From assembly GCA_005883335.1 (NCBI GenBank), contig VAXM01000020.1, positions 1 to 39,386 on the forward strand: a stretch of 39,386 nucleotides of DNA, given 5' to 3'. Position numbers and translations under genes: made by a program. Shown one piece after another: positions 1 through 7,702 of this stretch (positions within the stretch are counted from its first letter, which is position 1; every line of letters starts with the position of its first letter). This DNA is from Actinomycetota bacterium. Lineage in GTDB: Bacteria; Actinomycetota; Thermoleophilia; Gaiellales; Gaiellaceae. The notes beneath the pieces were generated by a model. That model saw only the letters and a program-made list of their open reading frames with translations. It was not told the DNA's origin and searched no databases.

Positions 1-153
1 AAGCGTCTTCCCCGAGCCGGTCGGCGCCTGGATCAGCGTGTGCCCGCCGCGGGCGATCGCCGGCCAGCCGAGCGCCTGCGCAGGCGTCGGCTCGGCGAAG
101 GCGGCCTCGAACCAGGCACGCGTCTCCGGAGAGAAGACGTCGAGCGGCTTCAC
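1..153 (-). CDS. Lhr-like DEAD/DEAH-box helicase, N-terminal fragment
   Basis: Only the first 51 codons are inside the window; the gene runs off the left edge. The peptide carries a Q-motif-like PTPAQALGWPAI (about residues 22-33) and a Walker A APTGSGKT (about 43-50), the start of the RecA1 domain of superfamily 2 helicases. The spacing from start to Walker A resembles Lhr-type large helicases, which act in DNA repair, but that subfamily is inference. The GTG start overlaps the TGA stop of the upstream HIT gene (GTGA), which implies translational coupling. It is not in the ORF track because it is truncated. Confidence 0.8.
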   Translation of the reverse strand, partial: MKPLDVFSPETRAWFEAAFAEPTPAQALGWPAIARGGHTLIQAPTGSGKTL

Positions 154-599
154 CCGCGAAGCGCCTCCACGTCCCGGCGGAACAGCTCTTCGTCGATCGG
201 CGTGGCACCGTCCGGGAAGGGGAACGGCCAGCCCGGCTTCGGGTCCTCTGCGTACCGCGGCACGACGTGCGTGTGCAGGTGCGGGAGCGAGTTGCCGAGA
301 ATGTCGTAGTTCATCTTCACCGGTTCGAAGTGGCGCTCCAGCAGCCGGCCGGCCTCGAGTAGCTCGAGCCAGTACTGCTTCGCCTCGTCGGCGGAGAGCT
401 CTGTCGGCTCCGCCACGTGCCGTCCGCGCCAGATGACCACCGTGTAGCCGCGCTGGACGTCCTCCTTCTGAAGGTAGGCGTCCGAGACCTCACCCGCGAA
501 GAAGCGCGCGCCGTGGGGCGTCTCGTCGGGGCGGCCCTGATCGCACATCGGACAGCCCTCGCCGCGCTTGAGGTCGTAGAAGGACTGCGGCCACTCCAC
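150..599 (-). CDS. HIT (histidine triad) family hydrolase
   Basis: A 149-residue protein with the histidine triad HLHTHVV at residues 107-113, preceded by NDILGN-like strand sequence, so it should hydrolyse or transfer nucleotides through a nucleotidyl-His intermediate. A CPMC pair at residues 16-19 could be half of the zinc site seen in many HIT proteins. Length is normal for the family. The GTG start at 599 lies 7 bases after a TAACGT -10, so the mRNA looks leaderless. The gene is coupled to the helicase downstream (GTGA overlap) and divergent from another HIT-like gene. Natural substrate is unknown. Confidence 0.9.
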   Translation of the reverse strand: MEWPQSFYDLKRGEGCPMCDQGRPDETPHGARFFAGEVSDAYLQKEDVQRGYTVVIWRGRHVAEPTELSADEAKQYWLELLEAGRLLERHFEPVKMNYDILGNSLPHLHTHVVPRYAEDPKPGWPFPFPDGATPIDEELFRRDVEALRG

Positions 600-606
600 G
601 GCGCCG

Positions 607-612
607 ACGTTA
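607..612 (-). promoter_or_regulatory. -10 element for the HIT gene
   Basis: TAACGT lies 7 bases upstream of the GTG start. It overlaps the opposing -10 of the divergent HIT-like gene. No convincing -35 is visible. Confidence 0.5.
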
Positions 613-616
613 GCAT
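611..616 (+). promoter_or_regulatory. -10 element for the HIT-like gene at 628
   Basis: TAGCAT lies 11 bases before the ATG at 628, giving a leader of only a few bases. It overlaps the minus-strand -10, so the two promoters should compete. Confidence 0.5.
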
Positions 617-627
617 CGCCCGGAGCG

Positions 628-1194
628 ATGCCCGAGTCCCCCGAAGAGCTCTACGCCCGCACGAAGGACGCGTTGCGGATGCCTCCCGTCGAGGAGTGGG
701 AGCAGTGGCCGTTCGAGGGCGCGCTGCGGCCGCGCGAGCTCCGGCCGCCGGAGGAGCGCGAGCGGCCGCGCTTCGGCGAGGGCGGCGTCGACTGCGGGCG
801 CTGCGCGGCCCCGGACTCCGAGTACATCTGGACGAACGAGACTTGGAGGCTCTGGCCGTTCACGCCTCCGAACGGGCTTCCGCTCGTCGTGCTGCTGGAG
901 CCGCGCCAGCACTACGCGGAGCCGGGCGACCTCCCGGACGAGCTCGCGGCAGACCTGGGCGTAATGCTGGCGCGGATCGAGCGCGAGATCCGCGCGCTCG
1001 GCAACATCGGCCGCGTGCACGTCTGCCGCTGGGGCGACGGCGGCGAGCACCTGCACTGGTGGTTCATGGCACGCCCCGCGCGGATCCCCCAGCTGATCGG
1101 CAGCTTCGCCGCGATCTGGGACGACATCCTGCCGCCGGTTCCCGAAGAGGTCCGGCAAGCGGATCTCGCTCGGCTCGCCGCCGCGCTCGGGTGA
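628..1194 (+). CDS. HIT-like domain protein
   Basis: A 188-residue protein. Its C-terminal half holds GEHLHWWFMARP (residues 139-150), an H-x-H motif with aromatic residues in place of the third histidine, as in diverged members of the HIT/GalT superfamily. Cys56 and Cys59 (CGRC) could bind zinc. The altered triad suggests binding or a changed reaction rather than standard HIT hydrolysis. It heads a plus-strand operon: the next gene starts inside its stop codon (GTGA). It is paired back-to-back with a canonical HIT gene. No specific function is recognised. Confidence 0.75.
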   Translation: MPESPEELYARTKDALRMPPVEEWEQWPFEGALRPRELRPPEERERPRFGEGGVDCGRCAAPDSEYIWTNETWRLWPFTPPNGLPLVVLLEPRQHYAEPGDLPDELAADLGVMLARIEREIRALGNIGRVHVCRWGDGGEHLHWWFMARPARIPQLIGSFAAIWDDILPPVPEEVRQADLARLAAALG

Positions 1195-1712
1195 AGCGCG
1201 TCAACGTGAAGGGCATCTCCGGTTCGGGGAAGTCGACGTTTGCGGTGGAGCTGGCACGGCGCCTCGAGCTCCCGTACATCGAGCTGGATGCCCTCCACCA
1301 CGGCCCGAACTGGTCGGAACCGACCGCCGAGGAATTCCGGACGCAGGTGCGCGAGGCGATGGACGCAGCGCCGGACGGCTGGGTGATCGACGGCAACTAC
1401 GAGGGCAAGCTCGGCGACACGGTCCTCCGCGAGGCCGACACGATCGTCTGGCTCGACCTGCCGTTTCGGGTCAAGGCGCGATGGCTGTGGAGACGCAGCG
1501 TCCACCGGATTCGGGGCGGTGTCGAGCTCTGGAGCGGCAACCGCGAGAGCTGGCGCACCGCGCTCTGGGGCCGCGACGCGCTGTTCTGGTGGATGGTGAA
1601 GGGCCACTTCCGTCACCGTCGCCAGTGGCCCAGGCGGTTCGCCGGCGACCCGCGGGTCGTCCGGCTGCGCTCGGTGGAGGAGGCGCGTAGGTGGCTCGAT
1701 ACGACGTCCTGA
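1191..1712 (+). CDS. P-loop kinase, adenylate-kinase/topology-modulation (FlaR-like) family
   Basis: A 173-residue protein with Walker A GISGSGKST at residues 8-16, then LPYIELDALHH and a WVIDGNY strand typical of small P-loop kinases once named DNA topology modulation proteins. A basic lid region (WRRSVHR, RRQWPRR) follows. Substrate is unknown, probably a small nucleotide-like acceptor. I chose GTG at 1191 because it overlaps the preceding TGA (GTGA); the longer ORF in the track is antisense read-through into neighbouring genes. The next gene overlaps its end by 22 bases. Confidence 0.85.
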   Translation: MKRVNVKGISGSGKSTFAVELARRLELPYIELDALHHGPNWSEPTAEEFRTQVREAMDAAPDGWVIDGNYEGKLGDTVLREADTIVWLDLPFRVKARWLWRRSVHRIRGGVELWSGNRESWRTALWGRDALFWWMVKGHFRHRRQWPRRFAGDPRVVRLRSVEEARRWLDTTS

Positions 1713-3010
1713 TCCTCGGCGCGGGCGCGGCCGGCTGCGCGCTCGCGGGACGGCTCAGCGAGAACCCAGACCGCTCGGTCTGCCTCGTCGAAGCCGGCCC
1801 TGACTACGGCCACCTGTCTGAAGGGCGCTGGCCGGCGGACATCCTCGACCCCCGCTGGCTCGCGCTCGAGTCGCACCTCTGGGAGCGCGACGACGCGGAG
1901 GACCGTTCCCAGGCTCGCGCTCGCATCCTCGGCGGCTGCTCGGCCCACAACGCCTGCGTCGTCCTCGAGGGAGCGCCCTCGGACTACGAGTGGGGCTCCG
2001 GCTGGTCGTATGAGGCCTTCGCGCCGTACCTGCGCCGCGCCGCCGAAACGCTGCGGACGCACGTGCTCGCCGACGACGAGCTGACGCCGTGGCACCGCGC
2101 CTTCCGCGAGGCCGGCCGCGCCGATTCGATCGTGCACCCGGTGAACATCGTCGGCGGCGTCCGCTGGCACAGCGGCTTCGCCTACGTCGACCCGGCGCGC
2201 GGCCGAACGAACCTGACGATCCTCGCGGACACGCTCGCCGATCGCGTCCTGCTCGAGGATGGGCGGACGACGGGCGCCGTGGTCGGCGAACGGGAGCTCG
2301 AGGCTGACACCGTCGTCGTCTCCGGAGGCGCGTACGGCTCGCCAGGGATCCTCCTCCGCAGCGGCCTGGGTGCGGACCTACCGGTCGGCGAGGGGCTCGT
2401 CGACCACGTGGGAACGGGCGCCGGCTGGGAGCCGACCGAGCCGCTGCTCGCGCAGACCGCGGCTCACGAGGCCGAGCACGGCCTGTACATGGGCCAGGTC
2501 ACGATCGCCGCCAGGAGCCGCTCCTGCCCGCCCGGCGTCAACGACCTGTTCGTTTTTCCGGCGCTCGACGTCGGGCCGGAGATCAGCGGCGCGGCCTTTG
2601 CGATGAAGCCGTTCTCCCGCGGGTCGGTGCGCTTACGTTCCGCGGACCCCGAGGCGCCACTTGCGATCGACCACGGCTTCCTCCGGGACGAGCGGGACGT
2701 CGACGTGCTGGCGGAAGGCTTCGAGCGGCTGCGTGAGCTGGCGGCGAGCGACGAGGTGCGGCCCTACGTGGCGCGCGAGCTGCGGCCCGGGGCCGAAGTG
2801 GACGCGGAGATGCACGTGCGTGCAACCGCGCGCGGGTTCTTCCACCCGGTGGCGACCTGCGCGATCGGGCGCGTTCTGGACGAGCGCTGCCGCGTGCTCG
2901 GGTTCGAGAACCTCTACGTCGTCGATGCCTCGGCAATCCCGGAGATTCCGAGCGCGAACACCAACCTGACGACGATCGCGCTGGCGGAGCGGGCTGCCGA
3001 GTGGATCTAG
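1691..3010 (+). CDS. GMC-family FAD oxidoreductase
   Basis: A 439-residue flavoprotein. The N-terminus has the dinucleotide-binding fold GAGAAGCALAGRL and the acidic LVEAG. The GMC signature region RILGGCSAHNACV follows at about residues 78-90. The C-terminus has the catalytic-site HPVATCAIG and the closing SANTNLTTIALAER. Such enzymes oxidise alcohols (choline, glucose, aryl alcohols) using FAD. At 439 residues it is shorter than typical 520-560-residue choline dehydrogenases, so the substrate domain is compact. The GTG start overlaps the kinase gene by 22 bases. The substrate cannot be inferred from neighbours. Confidence 0.9.
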   Translation: MARYDVLILGAGAAGCALAGRLSENPDRSVCLVEAGPDYGHLSEGRWPADILDPRWLALESHLWERDDAEDRSQARARILGGCSAHNACVVLEGAPSDYEWGSGWSYEAFAPYLRRAAETLRTHVLADDELTPWHRAFREAGRADSIVHPVNIVGGVRWHSGFAYVDPARGRTNLTILADTLADRVLLEDGRTTGAVVGERELEADTVVVSGGAYGSPGILLRSGLGADLPVGEGLVDHVGTGAGWEPTEPLLAQTAAHEAEHGLYMGQVTIAARSRSCPPGVNDLFVFPALDVGPEISGAAFAMKPFSRGSVRLRSADPEAPLAIDHGFLRDERDVDVLAEGFERLRELAASDEVRPYVARELRPGAEVDAEMHVRATARGFFHPVATCAIGRVLDERCRVLGFENLYVVDASAIPEIPSANTNLTTIALAERAAEWI

Positions 3011-3015
3011 CGCGG

Positions 3016-3021
3016 TAGGAT
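3016..3021 (+). promoter_or_regulatory. -10 element for the HhH-GPD gene
   Basis: TAGGAT lies 6 bases before the GTG at 3028, in the 17-base gap after the GMC gene. It gives the glycosylase gene its own leaderless promoter. Confidence 0.5.
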
Positions 3022-3027
3022 CGCGGG

Positions 3028-3597
3028 GTGGCTACAAGCGCTCCGGAGCGGCTCCACTTCACCGGCAACGACGAGGCAGACGAGCTGATCGCGCGGGAGC
3101 CGTTCGCGCTGCTGGTCGGTTTCGCGCTGGATCAGCAGGTGCCGGTGCAGACCGCGTTCAGCGGGCCGTTGAAGCTGAAGCAGCGGCTGGGGACGCTCGA
3201 CCCGGGCGCGATCGCGGCGACCGACCCGGGGCGGGTCGAGGAGGCGTTCCGCGAGAAGCCGGCGATTCACCGCTTCCCCGGCAACATGGCGCGGCGGATT
3301 CAGGATCTCGCGTCGTTGGTCACCGAGAAGTACCGTGGGGACGCGGGCCGCGTCTGGGCCGATGCGACTGATGCGGACGACTTGCGGCAGCGGCTCGCCG
3401 AGCTGCCCGGCTTCGGCGAGATGAAGATCAAGGCGCTCAGCGCGGTCCTTGCGAAACGCTTCGGCGTGGAGACCGCACGCGACCTGGCGCCGTCGCACCC
3501 GACCCTCGGCGACGTCGATTCGCCCGAGGCGCTCGCGGACTATCAGGCGAAGAAGCGGGCCCACAAGGCCGAAATGCGCGCCCGCGCGGACAGCTAG
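3028..3597 (+). CDS. HhH-GPD-type base-excision repair protein (TIGR03252-like)
   Basis: A 189-residue protein. FALLVGFALDQQVP and AFSGPLKLKQRLG near the N-terminus are the opening helices of the HhH-GPD glycosylase fold. LPGFGEMKIKALSAVLAKRFG (about residues 128-148) is the DNA-binding helix-hairpin-helix. The tail DVDSPEALADYQAKKRAHK matches the actinobacterial TIGR03252-type family, which has no established substrate. I do not see the usual catalytic Asp about 18 residues after the hairpin, so glycosylase activity is uncertain. The start is GTG. Confidence 0.8.
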   Translation: MATSAPERLHFTGNDEADELIAREPFALLVGFALDQQVPVQTAFSGPLKLKQRLGTLDPGAIAATDPGRVEEAFREKPAIHRFPGNMARRIQDLASLVTEKYRGDAGRVWADATDADDLRQRLAELPGFGEMKIKALSAVLAKRFGVETARDLAPSHPTLGDVDSPEALADYQAKKRAHKAEMRARADS

Positions 3598-3671
3598 CCG
3601 CCGCGCCCCGTCGGGAGGACCTGTAACACTTTCGGCACGGTCCCTTCACCCAGGCGTGCGCCTTTTCGCAC

Positions 3672-3677
3672 TAGGCT
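3672..3677 (+). promoter_or_regulatory. Candidate -10 upstream of the secreted protein
   Basis: TAGGCT is the only good TANNNT in the 156-base gap between 3597 and 3754. It would start transcription near 3684 and leave a leader of about 70 bases, unlike the leaderless neighbours. Confidence 0.4.
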
Positions 3678-3683
3678 CATAGC

Positions 3684-3753
3684 GGGGAGGAGGTCAGCGG
3701 GTACCTGGCCTGAGGGGTCCGCAACTGAGACGCAGCGCCCGATAACCCCTCGC
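3684..3753 (+). promoter_or_regulatory. Possible structured 5' leader
   Basis: The leader contains a perfect 7-bp pairing, GAGGGGT (3712-3718) with ACCCCTC (3745-3751), closing just 2 bases before the GTG start. A smaller AGGT/ACCT pairing lies upstream. There is no Shine-Dalgarno. The segments GTCAG, TACCTGGCC and CCGCAACTGAGACGC are reminiscent of cobalamin riboswitch pieces but appear in the wrong order. I can support a structured leader, not a named riboswitch class. Confidence 0.35.
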
Positions 3754-4677
3754 GTGAGATTCCGCGCCGCCGCAATCGCCCCCCTCGCCGCTGCTCTGGC
3801 GCTCGCCTGCGCCGGTGGTGCCGCTCACGCCCTGCGTGTCCCCTCCGCGCCGCGCTGCTCGGTGTTCCCGAAGAACAACCCGTGGAACCGGCGCGTCGAC
3901 CTCCTCCCCGTTGCACTCAACTCCGCGGCGGTCATCGCAACGATCGGCCTCGACACCGGCCTCCATGCCGACTTCGGCTCAGGCCTGTGGGACGGCTCGC
4001 CGATCGGGATTCCCTTTGACGTCGTCAGCCGCAACACGCCGCGCTCCCGCGTCTCCTTCGACTACAGCAGCGAGAGCGACCATGTCGGCTACCCGATCCC
4101 GAGACACGTCCACATCGAGGGCGGCAGCGACCACCACGCGCTGCTGCTCGACCGGAGCGCGTGCCGCCTCTACGAGCTCGGCGGCCTGGCGAAGCAGAAC
4201 GGACGCTGGCACGCCTGGGCCGGCGCGACCTGGAGCCTGCGCTCGAACCGCGTCCGGCCCGCGGGCTGGACCTCGGCCGACGCCGCCGGGTTGCCGATCT
4301 TCCCGGGTCTCGCCCGCTATGACGAGGTCCGCCGGGGCGTGATCGATCATGCGTTGCGCTTCACGGTCGAGCGCACGCGCCGCGCCTACATCTACCCGGC
4401 GCGCCACCTCACGGGCAGCCTGACCAACCCGCTCCTACCACCCATGGGCCTGCGCGTCCGCCTCAGGGCGAGCTTCGACGTGCGCCCCTTCCCGCGCCAG
4501 GCGCGGATCGTCCTGGCCGCGCTGAAGCGCTACGGGATGATCGTCGCCGACAACGGCTCGGACTGGTTCGTCAGCGGCACGCCGGACCCGCGGTGGTCGA
4601 ACGACCAGCTGCGCACACTCGGGCAGGTGAAGGGCTCGGACTTCGAGGTCGTCAATACCTCGACGCTCAGGCCCTGA
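3754..4677 (+). CDS. Secreted protein of unknown function
   Basis: A 307-residue protein. The signal peptide MRFRAAAIAPLAAALALACAG has an AHA-like cleavage site near residue 26, so it is exported. The mature part has NNPWNRRVDLLPV, HVGYPIPRHVHIEGG and RPAGWTSADAAGLPIFPG. The C-terminus has YGMIVADNGSDWFVSG. I recognise this as a recurrent uncharacterised extracellular family in actinobacteria but know no function. His-rich HVHIEGGSDHH could bind metal (inference). The GTG start sits immediately after a hairpin. Its 3' end overlaps the convergent flavoprotein gene by 11 bases. Confidence 0.8.
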   Translation: MRFRAAAIAPLAAALALACAGGAAHALRVPSAPRCSVFPKNNPWNRRVDLLPVALNSAAVIATIGLDTGLHADFGSGLWDGSPIGIPFDVVSRNTPRSRVSFDYSSESDHVGYPIPRHVHIEGGSDHHALLLDRSACRLYELGGLAKQNGRWHAWAGATWSLRSNRVRPAGWTSADAAGLPIFPGLARYDEVRRGVIDHALRFTVERTRRAYIYPARHLTGSLTNPLLPPMGLRVRLRASFDVRPFPRQARIVLAALKRYGMIVADNGSDWFVSGTPDPRWSNDQLRTLGQVKGSDFEVVNTSTLRP

Positions 4678-6028
4678 GGTCTCTCAGCGCGACCCGCGCG
4701 GCGCTGTAGCCGCACATGCCGTGGACGCCGCCGCCCGGCGGAGTCGAGGCCGAGCAGAGATAGATGCCGCGCAACGGCGTCCGGTAGGGCACGAGCTTGC
4801 GGGCCGGCCGGAGGAGCAGCTGGCCAAGGTCCATCACTCCGCCGTTGAGGTCGCCGCCGACGAGGTTCCGGTTGTGCGCCTCCAACTCGGCCGGGCCCAT
4901 CGAATGCCGTCCCAAGATCCGCTCGCGGAACCCCGGAGCGAACCGCTCGACCTGCGCCTCGATCCGCTCGGTCATGTTCTCGGACGAGCCGTTCGGCACG
5001 TGGCAGTACGCCCAGGCGGCTTGCTTGCCGGCCGGAACGCGAGAAGGATCGAAGAGGCTCGTCTGCGCGAGCAGCACGAACGGCTTGCCCGCGGGACGGC
5101 CGCTCCAGGCCCCCCACTCCGACGCGGAGATCTCCTCGAACGACCCGCCGAGGTGCACCGTCCCGGCCCGCGCGCAGTCATCCGCACGCCACGGGATCGG
5201 TCCGTCCAGCGCCCAATCGACCTTGAACGCGCCGGGCCCGTGCCGGTATGCGCGCAACCGCCCCGCGTAGCGCTCCGGGAGCGGTGCGATTCGGGCGAGT
5301 TCCCGGGGAGAGACGTCTGCGAGAAGCACGTCCGCGTCCGGCAGTTCGTCGACCGGGCTCGACACGTGGATCTCGCCGCCCAGCTCCAGGAGCCTGGCGG
5401 CCAGCGCGTCCGCGAGGCGCTGCGACCCACCGCGGGGGAACGGCCATCCGACCGCGTGCCCGAGCGTCAGCAGCGCCAGCGCGAACCCGGCGCTCGGACG
5501 GCGTTCGAGCGGAAGCATGGAATGCGCCGCAAACCCTGCGAACCAGCCCTGCGTCCGAGGCTCGCGGAAGCGCTCGGCGACAGGACGGGCGGCGGAAAGT
5601 GCCGTCAGCACCGCGCCGCGGAGCTCGAGGAGGGCACGGGGCGAGTACGGATACGGCCAGCCTTCGACCAGCGAGCCCACAAGCGACTGGTACACGTCCT
5701 CGTCCTGCCCGAGCGCAGCTGCGGTCGCCGCGAGGTCGCGCTCGAGTACCAGGGCAGTGCCGTCGTCGAACGGGTGCGCAGCCGGCGCATCCGGATGGAC
5801 CCACTCGACGTTCAGCTCGAGCTCGCGGAAGAAGGGCGACGCGACCGCGAGCGGGTGGATCGCCGAGCAGACGTCGTGAACGAAACCCGGCAGCGTCAGC
5901 TCGGCCGAGCGCAGGCCCCCGCCGATCTCCGGCTCGGCCTCGTGCACCTCGACCTCGAGCCCCGCCCGCGCCAGCGCGATCGCCCCGGCCAGCCCGTTCG
6001 GACCGGAGCCGATGACGACTGCTTTCAC
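4667..6028 (-). CDS. Phytoene-dehydrogenase-like FAD/NAD(P) oxidoreductase
   Basis: A 453-residue protein with the N-terminal Rossmann motif GSGPNGLAGAIALARAG and the CrtI-type GGGLRS segment. The C-terminus PPGGGVHGMCGYSAAR is the FAD-closing motif of carotenoid-desaturase-like amine oxidoreductases. No carotenoid genes are nearby, so a carotenoid role is not supported. It is the last gene of a four-gene minus operon; its ATG overlaps the stop of the polymerase gene by 4 bases (ATGA). Substrate unknown. Confidence 0.88.
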   Translation of the reverse strand: MKAVVIGSGPNGLAGAIALARAGLEVEVHEAEPEIGGGLRSAELTLPGFVHDVCSAIHPLAVASPFFRELELNVEWVHPDAPAAHPFDDGTALVLERDLAATAAALGQDEDVYQSLVGSLVEGWPYPYSPRALLELRGAVLTALSAARPVAERFREPRTQGWFAGFAAHSMLPLERRPSAGFALALLTLGHAVGWPFPRGGSQRLADALAARLLELGGEIHVSSPVDELPDADVLLADVSPRELARIAPLPERYAGRLRAYRHGPGAFKVDWALDGPIPWRADDCARAGTVHLGGSFEEISASEWGAWSGRPAGKPFVLLAQTSLFDPSRVPAGKQAAWAYCHVPNGSSENMTERIEAQVERFAPGFRERILGRHSMGPAELEAHNRNLVGGDLNGGVMDLGQLLLRPARKLVPYRTPLRGIYLCSASTPPGGGVHGMCGYSAARVALRDLRA

Positions 6029-6945
6029 CTGCGCAGCGCGCGAAGAGCCGGCCCAAGCGCCTGCCCACCCTTGAGCACCGGCTCGAAGAGGTCGCCGTGC
6101 TTCTGGACCCGGTCAAGCGCCTCGCGCCTCCCGAACTCCCGCGGCCGGACCTTCTCGCCGAGCTCCTCCCACCGCAAAGGCGTCGACACGGGCGCGCCCG
6201 GTTTGGGCCGCACCGAGTAGGCAGACGCAATCGTCTTGCCGTGGCCGTTCTGGCGGTGGTCGACGAGCACTCCCCGGCGCTTCTTCTTGAGCCACTCGGT
6301 CGTCACGAGGCCCGAGTGCTCCGCTTCGAGGCCGCGCGACACGCGCTCGGCGAGCTCGTAGGTGTCCTTGTACGACGACCGCCGGCTGATCGGCACGAGG
6401 ACGTGGATCCCGTCCGCTCCGCTCGTCTTCACATACGAGCGGAGCTCCAGCCGCTCGAGCGCCTCGCGGATGAGGTGCGCGACCTCGATCGCCTGCGCGA
6501 AGCCATTGCGCGACTCCGGCGGGTCGAGGTCGAAGACGACGTAGTCGGGCCGGTCCGGCTTGTCGACGCGCGAGTACCACGCATTCATGTCGATGCAATT
6601 CATCTGCACCATCCACACGAGCGCGGCGGGCTCGTTGACGAGCGCGAAGTCCACAAGGCGCGAGCTGCCCTCGCGCGGCCAGGTCCGAAACTGCCGCGTG
6701 GGGATCCACGACGGCTTTCCCTTCGGCGCCTGCTTGTGGAAGTACGGCCGGCCGCGAATGCCGTCTGGGTAACGCTTGAGCGTGAACGGCCGGTTGCGCA
6801 GATGCGGCACGATCGCGTCGCCGATCTCGGCGTAGTACTCGGCGAGGTCGCCCTTCGTCACGCCGTCGCCGGGGAACAAGACGCGGTCCGGGTGCGTGAG
6901 CCGGACTCGGCGCCGCCCGATCTGGATCTCGTCGCTCTCAGTCAC
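6025..6945 (-). CDS. LigD-type DNA polymerase/primase domain protein
   Basis: A 306-residue stand-alone PolDom protein. LTHPDRVLFP begins the archaeo-eukaryotic-primase fold. VFDLDPPE holds the metal-binding aspartates. SGADGIHVLVPI is the substrate-binding strand, where LigD proteins usually show SGGKGLH. DHRQNGHGKTIASAYSVR is the third catalytic block. In the NHEJ pathway such proteins fill gaps and add ribonucleotides at breaks held by Ku. No ligase, nuclease or Ku gene lies in the window. The GTG start overlaps the upstream methyltransferase by 8 bases. Confidence 0.92.
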   Translation of the reverse strand: MTESDEIQIGRRRVRLTHPDRVLFPGDGVTKGDLAEYYAEIGDAIVPHLRNRPFTLKRYPDGIRGRPYFHKQAPKGKPSWIPTRQFRTWPREGSSRLVDFALVNEPAALVWMVQMNCIDMNAWYSRVDKPDRPDYVVFDLDPPESRNGFAQAIEVAHLIREALERLELRSYVKTSGADGIHVLVPISRRSSYKDTYELAERVSRGLEAEHSGLVTTEWLKKKRRGVLVDHRQNGHGKTIASAYSVRPKPGAPVSTPLRWEELGEKVRPREFGRREALDRVQKHGDLFEPVLKGGQALGPALRALRR

Positions 6946-7702
6946 GCAGCCGCGTCCAGTAGGCGACCGTGTTCACGCGCCGGCGGAGCTCGCCCGGCGG
7001 CACCAGCTCGCGTAGCCGCGCCGCGAAGGCAGTTCGGTCCTCGTTCGGCTGGGCGGCGATCGAGCTGACGGAGAGCAAGTTCGCGATCCAGCCCTCGCGG
7101 TCGGTGACGAGCTCGCGCTCGAGCTCGTCCTCGCGCAGCTCCTCGAAGCCCGCCGCGGCAATCGGCGCCCGCCACTCGCCCGAGAGCACGCGCGGCAGCC
7201 CGGGCATCCCGCCGCGTTCCATCGTCTCGTCGATCAGCGCCTCGGCCTCCTCGCCCAGGTCGGGGTACTCGAGGCCGATGTTCCAGAAGACGGCGAGCGC
7301 GCCGCGGGGCCGCAAGACGCGCACGATCTCGGCGAGCGCCTCCGGAGTGGCGAACCAGTGGAAGGCCTCGCCGGAAAAAACCGCGTCGACCTCGCCCTGT
7401 TCGAGCGGGATCGCCTCCGCGCTCCCACGCCGCGCTTCGGCTCGAGGAACGACCTCCCGCAGCACTGCGCGCATCGCGTCGTCCGGCTCGACGGCCACGA
7501 CCCGCTCGAACCGCGGCACCAGCGCGCGGGTCAGCTTCCCGGTCCCCGCGCCGAGGTCGAGCACGGCAGCGTCCGCCCGGAGCTCGAGATCCGAGACGAT
7601 CCGGTCGAGCAACTCCTCCGGCCAGAGCGGCCGGCCGAGCTCGTACTCGCGCGCCGTGCGCCCGAACGCGTCGGGTGGCGCCTCTCTACGAGACACCGGC
7701 AA
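6938..7702 (-). CDS. Class I SAM-dependent methyltransferase
   Basis: A 254-residue protein with SAM motif I VLDLGAGTGKLTRAL (about residues 44-58), the acidic VVAVEPD motif II, and the motif IV-like VDAVFSGEAFHWF. This is the ubiE/bioC-like type 11 group acting on small molecules. Substrate is not predictable. It starts with GTG, overlapping the acyl-CoA dehydrogenase gene by 17 bases, and its stop overlaps the polymerase start. It probably has no promoter of its own. Confidence 0.9.
   Translation of the reverse strand: MPVSRREAPPDAFGRTAREYELGRPLWPEELLDRIVSDLELRADAAVLDLGAGTGKLTRALVPRFERVVAVEPDDAMRAVLREVVPRAEARRGSAEAIPLEQGEVDAVFSGEAFHWFATPEALAEIVRVLRPRGALAVFWNIGLEYPDLGEEAEALIDETMERGGMPGLPRVLSGEWRAPIAAAGFEELREDELERELVTDREGWIANLLSVSSIAAQPNEDRTAFAARLRELVPPGELRRRVNTVAYWTRLRD

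Noticed and set aside
3690-3750. Cobalamin riboswitch
   Set aside because: Pieces similar to the B12 box and to CCGCAACTG occur, but in reversed order and without the rest of the core; there is no B12-related gene downstream.
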